Assembly (NCBI GenBank): GCA_910586255.1
Contig: CAJUHR010000017.1
Location: forward strand, 29,373 to 93,372
Length of the DNA stretch: 64,000 nucleotides
Origin: an uncultured Lachnospiraceae bacterium
GTDB taxonomy: Bacteria > Bacillota > Clostridia > Lachnospirales > Lachnospiraceae
Reading direction: 5' to 3'
The translations under genes and the position numbers were made by a program. Position 1 is the first letter of the stretch; each line of letters starts with the position of its first letter. Positions 24,250 to 33,549 of the stretch are shown here, piece after piece. Under the pieces are notes generated by a model. The model made no database searches. It was not told where the DNA came from and was given only the letters and a program-made list of their open reading frames with translations.

Positions 24250-25776
24250 TCAATTATCTTTTTCCCCAAAAAGCCTCTTTTTCCTCTCAATCATCTCATC
24301 CACTCTCTCAATATACTGCTCCACATTCTTCACCGTCTCCGCCCGCTCGATCCTATTCTCCCCGGATATCACCCGCTTGGTAGTGGTTCCGGCGCCGCAG
24401 CCGATGATGGTCTGCTGCTCCTCCATAATGAGAATATTGTAAATACACGCCTTGCCAGGCTTTGCATAGCCTACGTTTTCAAAATTCCCGGCCATGTTCT
24501 TCTGTCGATACAGATAGTAGGGCAAAAGGCCCAGCTCTCTGGCATACCGGGCGGTCATGTCGATGATTTCCTGAGTGCCCACAATCCGGTAATCCTTGTA
24601 GACCTCCTTCATGGTATTGAGACGGGCCGCCCGCTTGATGGCCAGGGAATGTACAGTCAGACTGTCCGGGGCCAGGGCCTTGATCTCCTCCATAGTGTGC
24701 CGGACATCCTCCTCATTTTCCTCGGGAAGCCCCACGATCAGATCCATGTTAATGTTATCAAACCCAAGCTCTCTGGCCATGAAAAACCGTTCCTTTACCT
24801 CCTCCACCGTATGACGCCTCCCGATAAGATCCAGGGTTTTCTGGTTCATGGTTTGAGGATTGATGGAAATACGGGTCACGCCGTAGCCTTTTAGCACCTC
24901 AAGCTTTTCTCTGGTAATACTGTCGGGCCGTCCTGCCTCCACGGTAAACTCCGCCGCCCCGGCGCAGTCAAAGGTTTTCGTCAGCTTTTCCATCAGCCTC
25001 TGTAAATGCCTTGCTGACAGAGATGTGGGTGTGCCGCCGCCCACATAGACACAGGAGGGATGACGTCCGGCCCGGTCTGCCACATAGTCCAGCTCCCGAA
25101 ACAGTGCAGCCAGATACTCCTCCATGTGTCCCTCCCATTTGGCAATGGGGTAGGAAGTGAAGGAGCAGTACAGGCAGGTGGTAGGGCAAAAGGGGATTCC
25201 CACATAAAGACTGTAGCCGGCTTTTGCCCGAGAGTCCTGCGCACTTGTTGCCTCTGAGGGAATACAAGACAAAAGCTTCTGCTCCCGCATGGCAATTTCC
25301 ACACACAGCCGGGCCTTTTCATCACTGGCAAAATACATTTCCTTCATATACCGGCAGATCTCTTCCCCGGCCATCCCCTCTCTGAGTTTGGTGAGGGCAA
25401 TCTTGGCCGGACGAATCCCCGTCAGGGAACCCCAGGGCAATCCCCGGCCGGTCAGAGCCTTTAATATCACATACAGCCGCCTCTTGATCTTGTTCTTTGT
25501 CTCCGTCCTGTTGTCATAATCCACGGGAATCGGCTCGTCAAAATGATCCAGCTCCCTCTGCTCTGCCGGGGAATTGCCCCAGATCAGATGGGAATACTCC
25601 CCCCAGAACACAACCTGCATCCGAAACCACCTTCGGCTCTCATCCAGCTTTCCGATCAGGCACAGCTCCTGTCCCGCCACCATCTCATATGCAAAAGACC
25701 TTCCTGGAAAAAAGGCCATCAAAAGCTCCCGTATATCCTGCTCGTAAGCATTATCATTTAATATAATTCCTATCAT
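24250..25776 (-). CDS. hemZ: oxygen-independent coproporphyrinogen dehydrogenase (HemZ type)
   Basis: Radical SAM enzyme for anaerobic oxidation of coproporphyrinogen III in haem synthesis. 508 residues from MIGIILNDNAYEQDI. An N-terminal HemZ-specific region (GSLTGIRPAKIAL) precedes the radical SAM cluster motif CPTTCLYC (C-x3-C-x2-C), the SAM-binding YVGGGTPTSL, and the HemN/HemZ segments NINMDLIVGLPEE and PYYLYRQKNMAGNFENVGY. Start at 25776 matches the family N-terminus; the ribosome-binding site is weak, consistent with being the distal gene of the relA-MBL-hemZ operon. Confidence 0.93.
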   Translation of the reverse strand: MIGIILNDNAYEQDIRELLMAFFPGRSFAYEMVAGQELCLIGKLDESRRWFRMQVVFWGEYSHLIWGNSPAEQRELDHFDEPIPVDYDNRTETKNKIKRRLYVILKALTGRGLPWGSLTGIRPAKIALTKLREGMAGEEICRYMKEMYFASDEKARLCVEIAMREQKLLSCIPSEATSAQDSRAKAGYSLYVGIPFCPTTCLYCSFTSYPIAKWEGHMEEYLAALFRELDYVADRAGRHPSCVYVGGGTPTSLSARHLQRLMEKLTKTFDCAGAAEFTVEAGRPDSITREKLEVLKGYGVTRISINPQTMNQKTLDLIGRRHTVEEVKERFFMARELGFDNINMDLIVGLPEENEEDVRHTMEEIKALAPDSLTVHSLAIKRAARLNTMKEVYKDYRIVGTQEIIDMTARYARELGLLPYYLYRQKNMAGNFENVGYAKPGKACIYNILIMEEQQTIIGCGAGTTTKRVISGENRIERAETVKNVEQYIERVDEMIERKKRLFGEKDN

Positions 25777-25879
25777 GGTTTTCGTCTTCCGTTCTCCCTC
25801 TGTTTTGACCCCTTGTCTTATCCTGCCAGTCCGGCTAAGGCTCACTCATATCCGGCTGGAAGTCCCTGTTTTTGCTTTG

Positions 25880-26527
25880 TCATATTCCCCGATACGCTGC
25901 CACCGGATTGTACCGTTTCTCATGGGCAATGGTGGTGGGCTCTCCATGGCCCGGATACACCATGGTATCCCCTGGAAGCACGAAAAGCTTCTCACGGATG
26001 GAGCAGACGATCTCTCTCATGCTTCCTGTAGGAAGATCCGTTCTTCCCAGAGAATCGGCAAACAAAGTATCCCCGCTGATAAGCACCTGTTCCGATTCAA
26101 TATAATAGCACACCGAACCACAGGTATGGCCAGGCGTCTCCAACACCTTCCACGAAAATCCGATGAGGGAAAATGTGTCTCCATCCTTTGTCAGCACATC
26201 AGCCTCGATGGTAGTCTGATCCGTGCCCAGGGTTCCGGTCAGATTCAAAAAGGGATCCTGTAAAAGCCGGTCCTCCTCACGCCCTGCATACACTTTACAG
26301 GGAAAGGCCCGGCAGATATCCTTCACTGCCAGAATATGATCAAAATGCCCGTGTGTCAGAAGAATCGCCACTGGCGTCACCTGAAGCTCCCGGCATTTAT
26401 TTAAGATGTAAGGGGCATTGTCCGCCGGGTCCGCCACCACCGCTTCTCTGGTTTTCTCATTAAAAACAAGATAACAATTGGTGCTGACATCTCCCAGCAC
26501 AAAAGTCCGTATCCGAAAATCACTCAT
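25880..26527 (-). CDS. MBL-fold metallo-hydrolase (glyoxalase II-like)
   Basis: 215 residues with the metallo-beta-lactamase metal motif THGHFDH, then TPGHTCGS, SGDTLF and YPGHGEPTT, giving the full set of binuclear-metal ligands of the short YcbL/glyoxalase II-like group. The likely reaction is hydrolysis of a thioester such as S-lactoylglutathione analogues, but substrate cannot be read from sequence. Start behind GGGAGGACAAC. In Clostridia this gene commonly lies between relA and hemZ, as here. Confidence 0.9.
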   Translation of the reverse strand: MSDFRIRTFVLGDVSTNCYLVFNEKTREAVVADPADNAPYILNKCRELQVTPVAILLTHGHFDHILAVKDICRAFPCKVYAGREEDRLLQDPFLNLTGTLGTDQTTIEADVLTKDGDTFSLIGFSWKVLETPGHTCGSVCYYIESEQVLISGDTLFADSLGRTDLPTGSMREIVCSIREKLFVLPGDTMVYPGHGEPTTIAHEKRYNPVAAYRGI

Positions 26528-26601
26528 GTTGTCCTCCCTGTCTATAAAAATCAGAATTTCCTATGAAACAAGAGAAAAGCGCTGGCCGCGCTCCCCCGCC
26601 G

Positions 26602-28884
26602 TCACCCGGCAGTCCGCTCAATATCCAGCACTCCCTCAATCTGTCTTATCTTATCTGTCAAACGGTTCAGCTCATCCTTGCCATGAATGTCAAAGGTCAT
26701 GATAATAGTAGCTTTCCCCTGCTTGCTGGTACGCACATTTATAGAAGTAATATCTATCTGACGCTCCGTAAATACCTTGGATATATCCACAAAAATACCT
26801 ATCCGGTTGTTGGCAAAAATCTGGATCTCCGTGGAATACCGCTCCTTGCTGTCATCGCCGCCCTCTGACTGCTGCCACTCCGCATCGATCAGCCTTACCC
26901 TCTCGTCCTCCGGCAGATTAATCACATTGATACAGTCCGTCCGGTGGATGGACACGCCCCGTCCCCGGGTGACAAAGCCCACGATCTCATCTCCCGGCAC
27001 CGGGCTGCAGCAGCGGGAAAAGCGCACCGCCACATCATGAATCCCCTTCACCATTATGCCGCTCTTTGATTTTCTTGGCACCGGAACCTTGCTGCTGATT
27101 TCGCTGATTCCGTCCAGAATATTCTTGTCCGTAACCTGGCTTTTGAGCTTTTTGTTGCGCTCCTCCAGCATTTTGTTGATGACCTGGCCTTCCTTTAAGC
27201 CGCCGTGACCAATGGAGGCCAGCACAGAATCCCAGTCCTTAAACGCATACCGGGCCATAACCTTTTCCTGAAATTCCGACTTGTTAAGCTCCGGAAAATT
27301 GATGCCCTTGCCCTTGCAGTAGCGATCAATCATCTCCTTGCCCTTGATAATATTATCCTCTTTCAGCTCCGTCTTAAACCACTGATTGATTTTATTTCTG
27401 GCCTGAGTGCTTTTCACCAATGTGAGCCAATCCCGGCTGGGGCCCTTGGAATTCTGCGAGGTAATGATCTCAATTTGGTCTCCGTTTTGAATCACATAAT
27501 CAATATTGACCAGCTTTCCGTTGACCCTGGCCCCCACCATCTTGTTGCCCACGGCGCTGTGGATGGCATAAGCAAAATCAATGGGCGTGGAGCCGCTGGG
27601 GAGATTTTTCACATCCCCTGATGGAGTAAAGCAGTAAACGCTGTCAGAGAACAGATCCAAATCACCCTTCACAAGGCTCAAAAACTCTCTGGAATCGTCC
27701 GTGTCCCGCTGCCACTCTAAAATCTGCCGCAGCCAGCTCATCTTAGCTTCCTCATCTCCTGCCGCAATCTTGCCGCTGCCGCTCTCCTTGTATTTCCAGT
27801 GGGCAGCGATTCCGTACTCAGCCGTCCGGTGCATCTCAAAGGTGCGGATCTGAATCTCAAAGGGCTGTCCGGTGCTGCCGATCAGGGTGGTGTGAAGAGA
27901 CTGATACATGTTGGGCTTGGGCATGGCGATATAATCCTTAAAACGGCCGGGAATTGGCTTATAGAGCTCATGGATCACCCCCAAAGCCGCATAACAATCC
28001 TTCACAGTCTCCACAATAATCCGCACAGCAAACAGATCATAGATCTGATCCAGGGTCTTATCCTGGTTCACCATCTTTTTATATATACTAAAGAAATGCT
28101 TCACCCGGCCGTCCACGCTGGCCTGGATATCCGCATCCATCATATGGTTCCTTACATCCTCCACAATATCCTGGACAAAGCCTTCCCTGGAATCCTTCCG
28201 CAAATTCACCTTTTCTACTAAATCAAAGTAAATCTCCGGCTTTAAAAACCGCAGAGAAAGATCATCTAACTCTGTCTTTATCCGGGAAATACCCAGCCGG
28301 TCTGCAATAGGGGCATAGATCTCCAGGGTCTCCCTGGCCTTCTCCTTCTGCTTGGCAGGCTTCCAGAATTCTCCGGTCCGCATGTTGTGGAGACGATCCG
28401 CCAATTTGATAATGATCACACGAATATCCCGGGCCATGGCAAGGAACATCTTCCGAAGATTCTCCGCCTGAATCTCCACCTTGTCCTTATCCCAGGATAG
28501 CTGGGTCAGCTTGGTAACCCCATCCACCAGAAACGCCACCTCAGAGCCAAACTCCCGGGTGGTGTCCTCTAAAGTCATGGCCGTATCCTCCACCACATCG
28601 TGAAGAAGGCCTGCGGCAATGGTCTCCTTATCCATCTCCAGATCCGCCAGAATAATCGCCACACATAAGGGATGGATAATATAGGGCTCCCCCGATTTGC
28701 GCTTCTGTTCCTTATGAGCATCCTGGGCAATCCGGTATGCTTTTTCTATCATGGAGATATCATCGGACGGATGATATTTGCGGATGGTTCTGATCAGCTT
28801 CTGGTACAACTCCTCCGGACTGGTAAAATCCGCGGGATTCTCCAGCTCGATGTCCATTTTCTTATCTGTACGTTCATTCGCCAT
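26602..28884 (-). CDS. relA: bifunctional (p)ppGpp synthetase/hydrolase
   Basis: Rel enzyme of the stringent response: makes (p)ppGpp on amino-acid starvation and degrades it. 760 residues from MANERTDKKMDIELE. HD hydrolase domain intact (HPLCVAIILAD, LLHDVVEDT, KLADRLHNMRT), synthetase domain (DLFAVRIIV, DYIAMPKPNMYQSLHTT), TGS domain (VYCFTPSGDVKNLPSGS) and C-terminal ACT domain (GIFVDISKVFTERQIDI), so both activities are predicted. The start is 28884, preceded by AAGGTGG; a longer in-frame opening of 65 codons upstream runs through the promoter and is rejected. First gene of the operon. Confidence 0.96.
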   Translation of the reverse strand: MANERTDKKMDIELENPADFTSPEELYQKLIRTIRKYHPSDDISMIEKAYRIAQDAHKEQKRKSGEPYIIHPLCVAIILADLEMDKETIAAGLLHDVVEDTAMTLEDTTREFGSEVAFLVDGVTKLTQLSWDKDKVEIQAENLRKMFLAMARDIRVIIIKLADRLHNMRTGEFWKPAKQKEKARETLEIYAPIADRLGISRIKTELDDLSLRFLKPEIYFDLVEKVNLRKDSREGFVQDIVEDVRNHMMDADIQASVDGRVKHFFSIYKKMVNQDKTLDQIYDLFAVRIIVETVKDCYAALGVIHELYKPIPGRFKDYIAMPKPNMYQSLHTTLIGSTGQPFEIQIRTFEMHRTAEYGIAAHWKYKESGSGKIAAGDEEAKMSWLRQILEWQRDTDDSREFLSLVKGDLDLFSDSVYCFTPSGDVKNLPSGSTPIDFAYAIHSAVGNKMVGARVNGKLVNIDYVIQNGDQIEIITSQNSKGPSRDWLTLVKSTQARNKINQWFKTELKEDNIIKGKEMIDRYCKGKGINFPELNKSEFQEKVMARYAFKDWDSVLASIGHGGLKEGQVINKMLEERNKKLKSQVTDKNILDGISEISSKVPVPRKSKSGIMVKGIHDVAVRFSRCCSPVPGDEIVGFVTRGRGVSIHRTDCINVINLPEDERVRLIDAEWQQSEGGDDSKERYSTEIQIFANNRIGIFVDISKVFTERQIDITSINVRTSKQGKATIIMTFDIHGKDELNRLTDKIRQIEGVLDIERTAG

Positions 28885-28920
28885 AAAAACAGCCACCTTT
28901 TCTGAGCATGTTATCCCTAC

Positions 28921-28949
28921 ATTATAATTATATTTGTCGGAAAATGCAA
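28921..28949 (-). promoter_or_regulatory. promoter of relA operon
   Basis: Minus strand TTGCAT (28944-28949), 17-base spacer, TATAAT (28921-28926), about 35 bases before the relA start codon. Confidence 0.8.
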
Positions 28950-29056
28950 GGGGGGATTCCGTCCGGCCGCGGAAAATACAGGGCAAATCTCTCCAAAAAT
29001 CCCCGAAAAATCTTTGAAAAGCTACCGGAAGGCCTTGTTTTGTCCCTTTTTTTCGC

Positions 29057-29092
29057 AAAAAACAGGGAAAACCGCCCATGGCGGCTCCCTGC
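29057..29092 (-). terminator. terminator of the cobalamin operon
   Basis: Minus strand GCAGGGAGCCGCC-ATGG-GCGGTTTTCCCTG hairpin (nested stems CAGGGA/TCCCTG and CCGCC/GGCGG) followed by six T, about 108 bases after the cbiC stop. The remaining gap 29093-29199 holds no gene I can see. Confidence 0.82.
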
Positions 29093-29199
29093 CCGTTTCA
29101 CTTTTTCTGCATATTTCACAGATTTTTCAGGGGACTTCACCGTGCTCTCGCGCTGCGTTTTCCAGACCTGTCCGCCGGCTGCCCCCTTACGATACCCCG

Positions 29200-29841
29200 T
29201 CAGCCCTGTCTGTCTACCAGCTGATACAGCAGTGCATTGCAGATGGCAGCGGCAATATTGCTTCCGCCCTTTCTTCCCCTGGCCACAATGCAAGGAACCT
29301 TCATGTCACACAAAAGCTCCTTGGAGTCTGTCACATTGACAAAGCCCACCGGCACTCCGATGACAAGGGCAGGAGAGACTTTCTGCTCCTTTATCAGCTC
29401 ACAGAGGCGGATCAGCGCCGTAGGCGCGTTGCCCACGGCAAAAATCACAGGGCCCTCTATGGAGGCCGCCCGCTCCATACTGACAACGGCGCGGGTAATT
29501 CCCCGGGCCTTTGCCTCCTGTGCCACGTCCTCCTCCCCCATAAAGCACCGCACCGAGCCCCCCAGCTTTCCAAGGGCTGCCTTGTTGATGCCTGCCGCCG
29601 CCATGGCCGTGTCCGTGACAATGAGCGCCCCCTCTCTCAGGGCCTTTTTCCCCCCCTCTACCGCCTCTGGCGAAAAATACAGATTGGCTGCATAGTCGAA
29701 ATCCGCGGAGGTATGGATGCATCGTTTTACCACCGCCAGCTCTCCGGGTGTCCAGTCGCCGGCAGGCATCTCCTGCTCTATGATCTTCATGCTCCGGCTC
29801 TCGATGTCCTCCGGGCGCGCCCACTCTATATGTTTTAGCAT
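29200..29841 (-). CDS. cbiC: precorrin-8X methylmutase
   Basis: Moves the C11 methyl to C12 to form hydrogenobyrinate/cobyrinate in corrin-ring synthesis. 213 residues; motifs SRSMKIIEQE, KRCIHTSADFDY (with the catalytic histidine region), VTDTAMAAAGINK and VIGVPVGFVNVTDSKELL are the family hallmarks. Starts at ATG 29841 behind GGAGGG, two bases after the cbiP stop. Last gene of the cobalamin operon. Confidence 0.95.
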   Translation of the reverse strand: MLKHIEWARPEDIESRSMKIIEQEMPAGDWTPGELAVVKRCIHTSADFDYAANLYFSPEAVEGGKKALREGALIVTDTAMAAAGINKAALGKLGGSVRCFMGEEDVAQEAKARGITRAVVSMERAASIEGPVIFAVGNAPTALIRLCELIKEQKVSPALVIGVPVGFVNVTDSKELLCDMKVPCIVARGRKGGSNIAAAICNALLYQLVDRQG

Positions 29842-29843
29842 CT

Positions 29844-31466
29844 TTATCCCTCCTGCAAAGCTTCTTCTGTCTTTTCCTTCTTAGCCCCGGGCGCGGGCAT
29901 CCCCAATATCTCATAAATCTTATTCATGTCCAGAGAATTTCTCACCAAATCCGCCAGTTTATCATACTGTCTTTCCTTGTACTCCTCCGGGGATTCTGTT
30001 TTCCGGTTTCCGGCCAATGTCCAGGCCTTCGCAAACTCCGCGCCTTTTTGAGCGGCCAGATTCTTAAGGAGGGCTTCCGCCACGGTTTTATTGTCAAACA
30101 GACCGTGAAGATAGCTTCCGAAAACCCGTCCGTCTCTTCCCTCCATCCCGTCAGGACGGCCATCCGAGAGGGTTATCCTGTAAACCGTCTGCCCGTCACC
30201 GGCCCGGCCGTCTGTCAGCCTGGTTTCCCCCATGTGGATCTCATAGCCCTCCACGGCTTCCCTTTCATTCCCGGCAAACATCCGGCTCTCCCCGGACAGG
30301 GCGCCTGCAATCCGGGTGCGCGTCTTTTGTCTGGCAAACAAGGTCTCTGCCGGCATCAGCCCCATTCCTCTCATCACGCTTCCCTTTTCCCCTTCCACCC
30401 CGTCCGGATCCGAAAGCCACTCTCCCATCATCTGATAGCCGCCGCATATGCCGATCACCCGGCTTCTTTTTTCCTCCGCCAGACGGCAGATAGCTTCCTC
30501 CAGACCGGTCTCCCGCAGCCAGGTCAGATCTGCCATGGTGCTTTTCGTGCCGGGAAGGATGATCAGATCCGGCTTTTTCAGCCGGGATAGCTGAGTTACA
30601 TACCGCAGGCAGACGCCCGGGTGTCTTTCCAACACGTTAAAATCCGTAAAGTTTGATATGTGGGGAAGGCGGATTACAACAATGTCCAATGCCGAAAGGG
30701 CTTTTTCTTTTACCCCATTGCTTTTCCTCTCTGTCTGGTTCAGCCTTTCTGCCAAGCTGTCCTCGTCATCTAAGTCGATCTCTCCCATGGGAATCACCCC
30801 GACCACCGGGATTTGCAGCATTTGTTCGATCATCCGCAGCCCCGGCTCCAAAAGCGTTTTGTCTCCCCGGAATTTATTTATGATCAGCCCCTTGATCCGG
30901 GCCCGCTCCTCCGGCTCCAAAAGCATCACCGTCCCGTAGAGAGACGCAAACACGCCTCCCCGGTCAATGTCCCCCACCAGAAGCACTGGTGCATCCGCAA
31001 GCCTGGACATCCCCATATTTACAATGTCATGCTCCCTCAGATTGATCTCTGCCGGACTGCCGGCTCCCTCCAGCACGATCACCTCATACTGCTCTTCCAG
31101 TCTCTCTAAGGCCTGCCGGATCACGGGGATAAACCGGAGCTTTCTTTTGTAGTAATCCATGGCCTTCCAGTTGCCTGCCACCTCCCCGCGGACAATGACC
31201 TGACTGCCCATATGGCTGACCGGCTTTAGGAGAATCGGATTCATATCTACCGTTGGCCGTATTCCAGCGGCCTCCGCCTGCATAGCCTGGGCCCGCCCGA
31301 TCTCAAGCCCGTCCTCCGTAATGTAGGAATTGAGCGCCATATTCTGAGACTTAAAGGGAGCGGTCCCATATCCGTCCTGCCTGAAAATCCGGCACAGCGC
31401 CGCCACCAGAAAGCTTTTGCCGGAATTGGACATGGTTCCCTGAATCATGATTTTTTTTGCTGGCAT
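29844..31466 (-). CDS. cbiP: cobyric acid synthase (glutamine-hydrolysing)
   Basis: Amidates peripheral carboxylates of adenosylcobyrinic acid a,c-diamide. 540 residues from MPAKKIMIQGTMSNSGKS, which carries the dethiobiotin-synthetase-like P-loop; NMALNSYITEDGLEIGRAQ and LVGDIDRGGVFASLYGT follow. The C-terminal class I glutamine amidotransferase domain has the nucleophile in IGICGGYQMMG and a histidine in VFGSYLHGLFDN. The start at 31466 has GGAGGGCCC upstream. An apparent 105-codon in-frame extension is the out-of-frame reading of cbiF and is rejected. Confidence 0.96.
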   Translation of the reverse strand: MPAKKIMIQGTMSNSGKSFLVAALCRIFRQDGYGTAPFKSQNMALNSYITEDGLEIGRAQAMQAEAAGIRPTVDMNPILLKPVSHMGSQVIVRGEVAGNWKAMDYYKRKLRFIPVIRQALERLEEQYEVIVLEGAGSPAEINLREHDIVNMGMSRLADAPVLLVGDIDRGGVFASLYGTVMLLEPEERARIKGLIINKFRGDKTLLEPGLRMIEQMLQIPVVGVIPMGEIDLDDEDSLAERLNQTERKSNGVKEKALSALDIVVIRLPHISNFTDFNVLERHPGVCLRYVTQLSRLKKPDLIILPGTKSTMADLTWLRETGLEEAICRLAEEKRSRVIGICGGYQMMGEWLSDPDGVEGEKGSVMRGMGLMPAETLFARQKTRTRIAGALSGESRMFAGNEREAVEGYEIHMGETRLTDGRAGDGQTVYRITLSDGRPDGMEGRDGRVFGSYLHGLFDNKTVAEALLKNLAAQKGAEFAKAWTLAGNRKTESPEEYKERQYDKLADLVRNSLDMNKIYEILGMPAPGAKKEKTEEALQEG

Positions 31467-31509
31467 TTTGGGCCCTCCGATTGTTCGTAACGGTTTGATA
31501 CCTCCACAG

Positions 31510-32286
31510 TTACAATGATTCTTTATCACTTCCCGTTCCGGATGTCCGGTATCCGTGGCTGAAGCTCTCGTCATACAGTCTGGACAGGCAAAAATCGTCT
31601 CCCAGAAATCCTCCCACCACCACCAGAGCAGTCCTTTGTATCCCCGCGGACCGGACCCTTTCTGCCAGATCCTCCAGAGTTCCCCGCACGATTTTCTCAT
31701 CCTTCCAGGAAGCCTTATAGACCACGGCTGCCGGTGTATCCGGCTCATATCCGCCCCTTTGCAAACGGCTACAGAGCTCATGGATCCGGCCCGCGCTTAA
31801 GAAAATCACCATGGTTGCCCCATGGCCTGCCAGCTTTTCGATCTGCTCCCTCTCCGGTACCGGCGTCCGGCCCTCCATTCTGGTGAGAATCACCGTCTGG
31901 CTGACCCCCGGAAGCGTGTATTCTCTTTTTAAGGACGCGGCCGCGGCCAGAAAGGAGCTGACCCCCGGAACCACCTCATAGGGGATCCCCAGCCTCTCAA
32001 GCTCCGCCATCTGTTCCCGGATTGCCCCGTAAAGAGAGGGATCTCCCGTGTGAACCCGCACCGTCAGCTTTCCTGCCCGCTCCCCCTCAGCCATCACCTC
32101 AATCACCTGGGGAAGAGTCATGGAAGCGCTGTTATGGATTTCTGCCTGGGGCTTTGCCCCATGAAGCACCTGGGGATTCACCAGAGAGCCGGCATAAATT
32201 ATGATATCCGCCTTCTCAATCATCCTTTTTGCCTTCACCGTAATAAGCTCCGGATCCCCCGGCCCTGCTCCGATAAAATACACCAT
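31510..32286 (-). CDS. cbiF: precorrin-4 / cobalt-precorrin-4 C11-methyltransferase
   Basis: SAM-dependent methyltransferase of the corrin pathway, 258 residues. N-terminal MVYFIGAGPGDPELITVKA is the tetrapyrrole methylase signature; GDPSLYGAIREQM, PGVSSFLAAAA and TRMEGRTPVPE are CbiF/CobM-type. Start behind GAGGGGAG. Separated from cobT by the structured repeat at 32318-32457. Confidence 0.94.
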   Translation of the reverse strand: MVYFIGAGPGDPELITVKAKRMIEKADIIIYAGSLVNPQVLHGAKPQAEIHNSASMTLPQVIEVMAEGERAGKLTVRVHTGDPSLYGAIREQMAELERLGIPYEVVPGVSSFLAAAASLKREYTLPGVSQTVILTRMEGRTPVPEREQIEKLAGHGATMVIFLSAGRIHELCSRLQRGGYEPDTPAAVVYKASWKDEKIVRGTLEDLAERVRSAGIQRTALVVVGGFLGDDFCLSRLYDESFSHGYRTSGTGSDKESL

Positions 32287-32317
32287 ATGTTGCCTACTCC
32301 CCTCTCTATTCTAAAGA

Positions 32318-32457
32318 ATCTTGAACAAAGAGTCCGGCTTGCCGGACTCTCGCGCCGGAGCGCGGCTGCGACAGCAGCCATCTTCCTTTGCGCGAAGTGC
32401 GCATCCTCGCGGAGCGTTTTTGTTTTATAGGACGCAGTTTCCTATGAAACAAGAAAT
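32318..32457. repeat. structured intergenic repeat element
   Basis: A run of palindromes with no coding potential: AGAGTCCGGC/GCCGGACTCT (near 32318), CGCGCCGG/CCGG-type and GGCTGC..GCAGCC hairpins, a GCGC-rich stem around 32390-32410, and TTGTTTCATAGGA / TCCTATAAAACAA on the minus strand (about 32424-32450). The boundary motif TTTCCTATGAAACAAGA also occurs at about 26558, between the MBL and relA genes. This looks like a dispersed element (REP/MITE-like) inserted in the cobalamin operon. Confidence 0.6.
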
Positions 32458-32475
32458 AACCTGCTGTTTTGATTC

Positions 32476-33549
32476 CTAAAACCTTTTATACGCCTCGATG
32501 TGGATGTCAGAAAATGTCTTGTTCTGCCGGTACACGGCCTCGGCCATGTCCAAAAGAGGAAACAAAAGCACGGCCCCGGTGCCCTCCCCCAGGGCCAGTC
32601 TTCCATGGACCAATGGCTCCAATCCCAGCCTTTTAAGGCCCTCCACACAGGCAGGCTCCCTGCCCACATGGGACGCCAGCAGATAGTCCGTCACCAGCGG
32701 ACACAGCTTCTGAGCCACCAGGGCTGCTGACACGGAGATCATCCCGTCAAGCACCACCGGCATATGGTAAACAGCCCCGCCCAGCATAAGCCCGCACATT
32801 CCGGCAATGTCAAAGCCGCCCAAAGAGGCCAGAACCTTAAGGGGATTTTCCGGATCCGGATGATGGAGGGCGATAGCCTCCCGGATCACCTGGAGCTTTC
32901 TTTTCAGCCCCTCATCCGAGAGACCGGCTCCTCTTCCCGTCACAAGCTCCGGTTCCAAGCCCAGCATTACACTGGCAATAGCGCTTCCGGTAGTGGTGTT
33001 TCCGATTCCCATCTCTCCCACAGCCAGAATGTGATAGCCCGCATCCTTCATTCCCGCAGCTATGCGGATTCCCTCGTGAATCGCCGCCAATGCCTGCTCC
33101 AAAGTCATGGCAGGCTCTCTCAGAAGATTGGCCGTGCCCGGACCTATCTTGCAGACACGCACCCCCGGCTCCTCAATATCCCCGGCTACTCCTATATCCA
33201 CCGGAAGCACATCCGCCCCGGCCACTGACGCCATCCGGTTGACACTGGCCAAGCCTCTGGCAAAATTCTTTGTCACCACTGCCGTCACACTGCTGTCTGT
33301 CTGGGTAACTCCCTCTGCCACCACCCCGTTATCTGCACAGAACACCACAACGCCCTTTCTCTCCAGGCAGATATCCTCATCTCGGACGATGCCGGCAAGC
33401 TTTGTTATCAGCTCCTCCAAAAGCCCCAGTCCCCCGATTGGCTTTGCGATGCCGTCCCAGCGCCTCCTGCTGGCCTCCATGATTTGTATGTTCGCAGGGC
33501 GGACATTTTTACAAAGACAGTCCAGCTGCTGCCGGTAATATCGTTCCAT
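32476..33549 (-). CDS. cobT: nicotinate-nucleotide-dimethylbenzimidazole phosphoribosyltransferase
   Basis: Activates the lower-ligand base for cobalamin nucleotide-loop assembly. 357 residues; KPIGGLGLLEEL, VVFCADNGVVAEGVTQT, GEMGIGNTTTGSAI, VTGRGAGLSDEGL and ALGEGTGAVLLFPLLDMA are CobT signatures including the C-terminal catalytic-glutamate region. Start ATG 33549 lies inside the end of cbiH (41-base overlap) behind GAAGGGAGAC, implying coupled translation. Confidence 0.95.
   Translation of the reverse strand: MERYYRQQLDCLCKNVRPANIQIMEASRRRWDGIAKPIGGLGLLEELITKLAGIVRDEDICLERKGVVVFCADNGVVAEGVTQTDSSVTAVVTKNFARGLASVNRMASVAGADVLPVDIGVAGDIEEPGVRVCKIGPGTANLLREPAMTLEQALAAIHEGIRIAAGMKDAGYHILAVGEMGIGNTTTGSAIASVMLGLEPELVTGRGAGLSDEGLKRKLQVIREAIALHHPDPENPLKVLASLGGFDIAGMCGLMLGGAVYHMPVVLDGMISVSAALVAQKLCPLVTDYLLASHVGREPACVEGLKRLGLEPLVHGRLALGEGTGAVLLFPLLDMAEAVYRQNKTFSDIHIEAYKRF

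Noticed and set aside
28885..29079. 65-codon extension of RelA
   Set aside because: It runs through the relA promoter and the cobalamin operon terminator; ATG 28884 gives the normal N-terminus.
31467..31781. 105-codon N-terminal extension of CbiP
   Set aside because: It is the out-of-frame reading of cbiF; ATG 31466 has a good ribosome-binding site and the canonical N-terminus.
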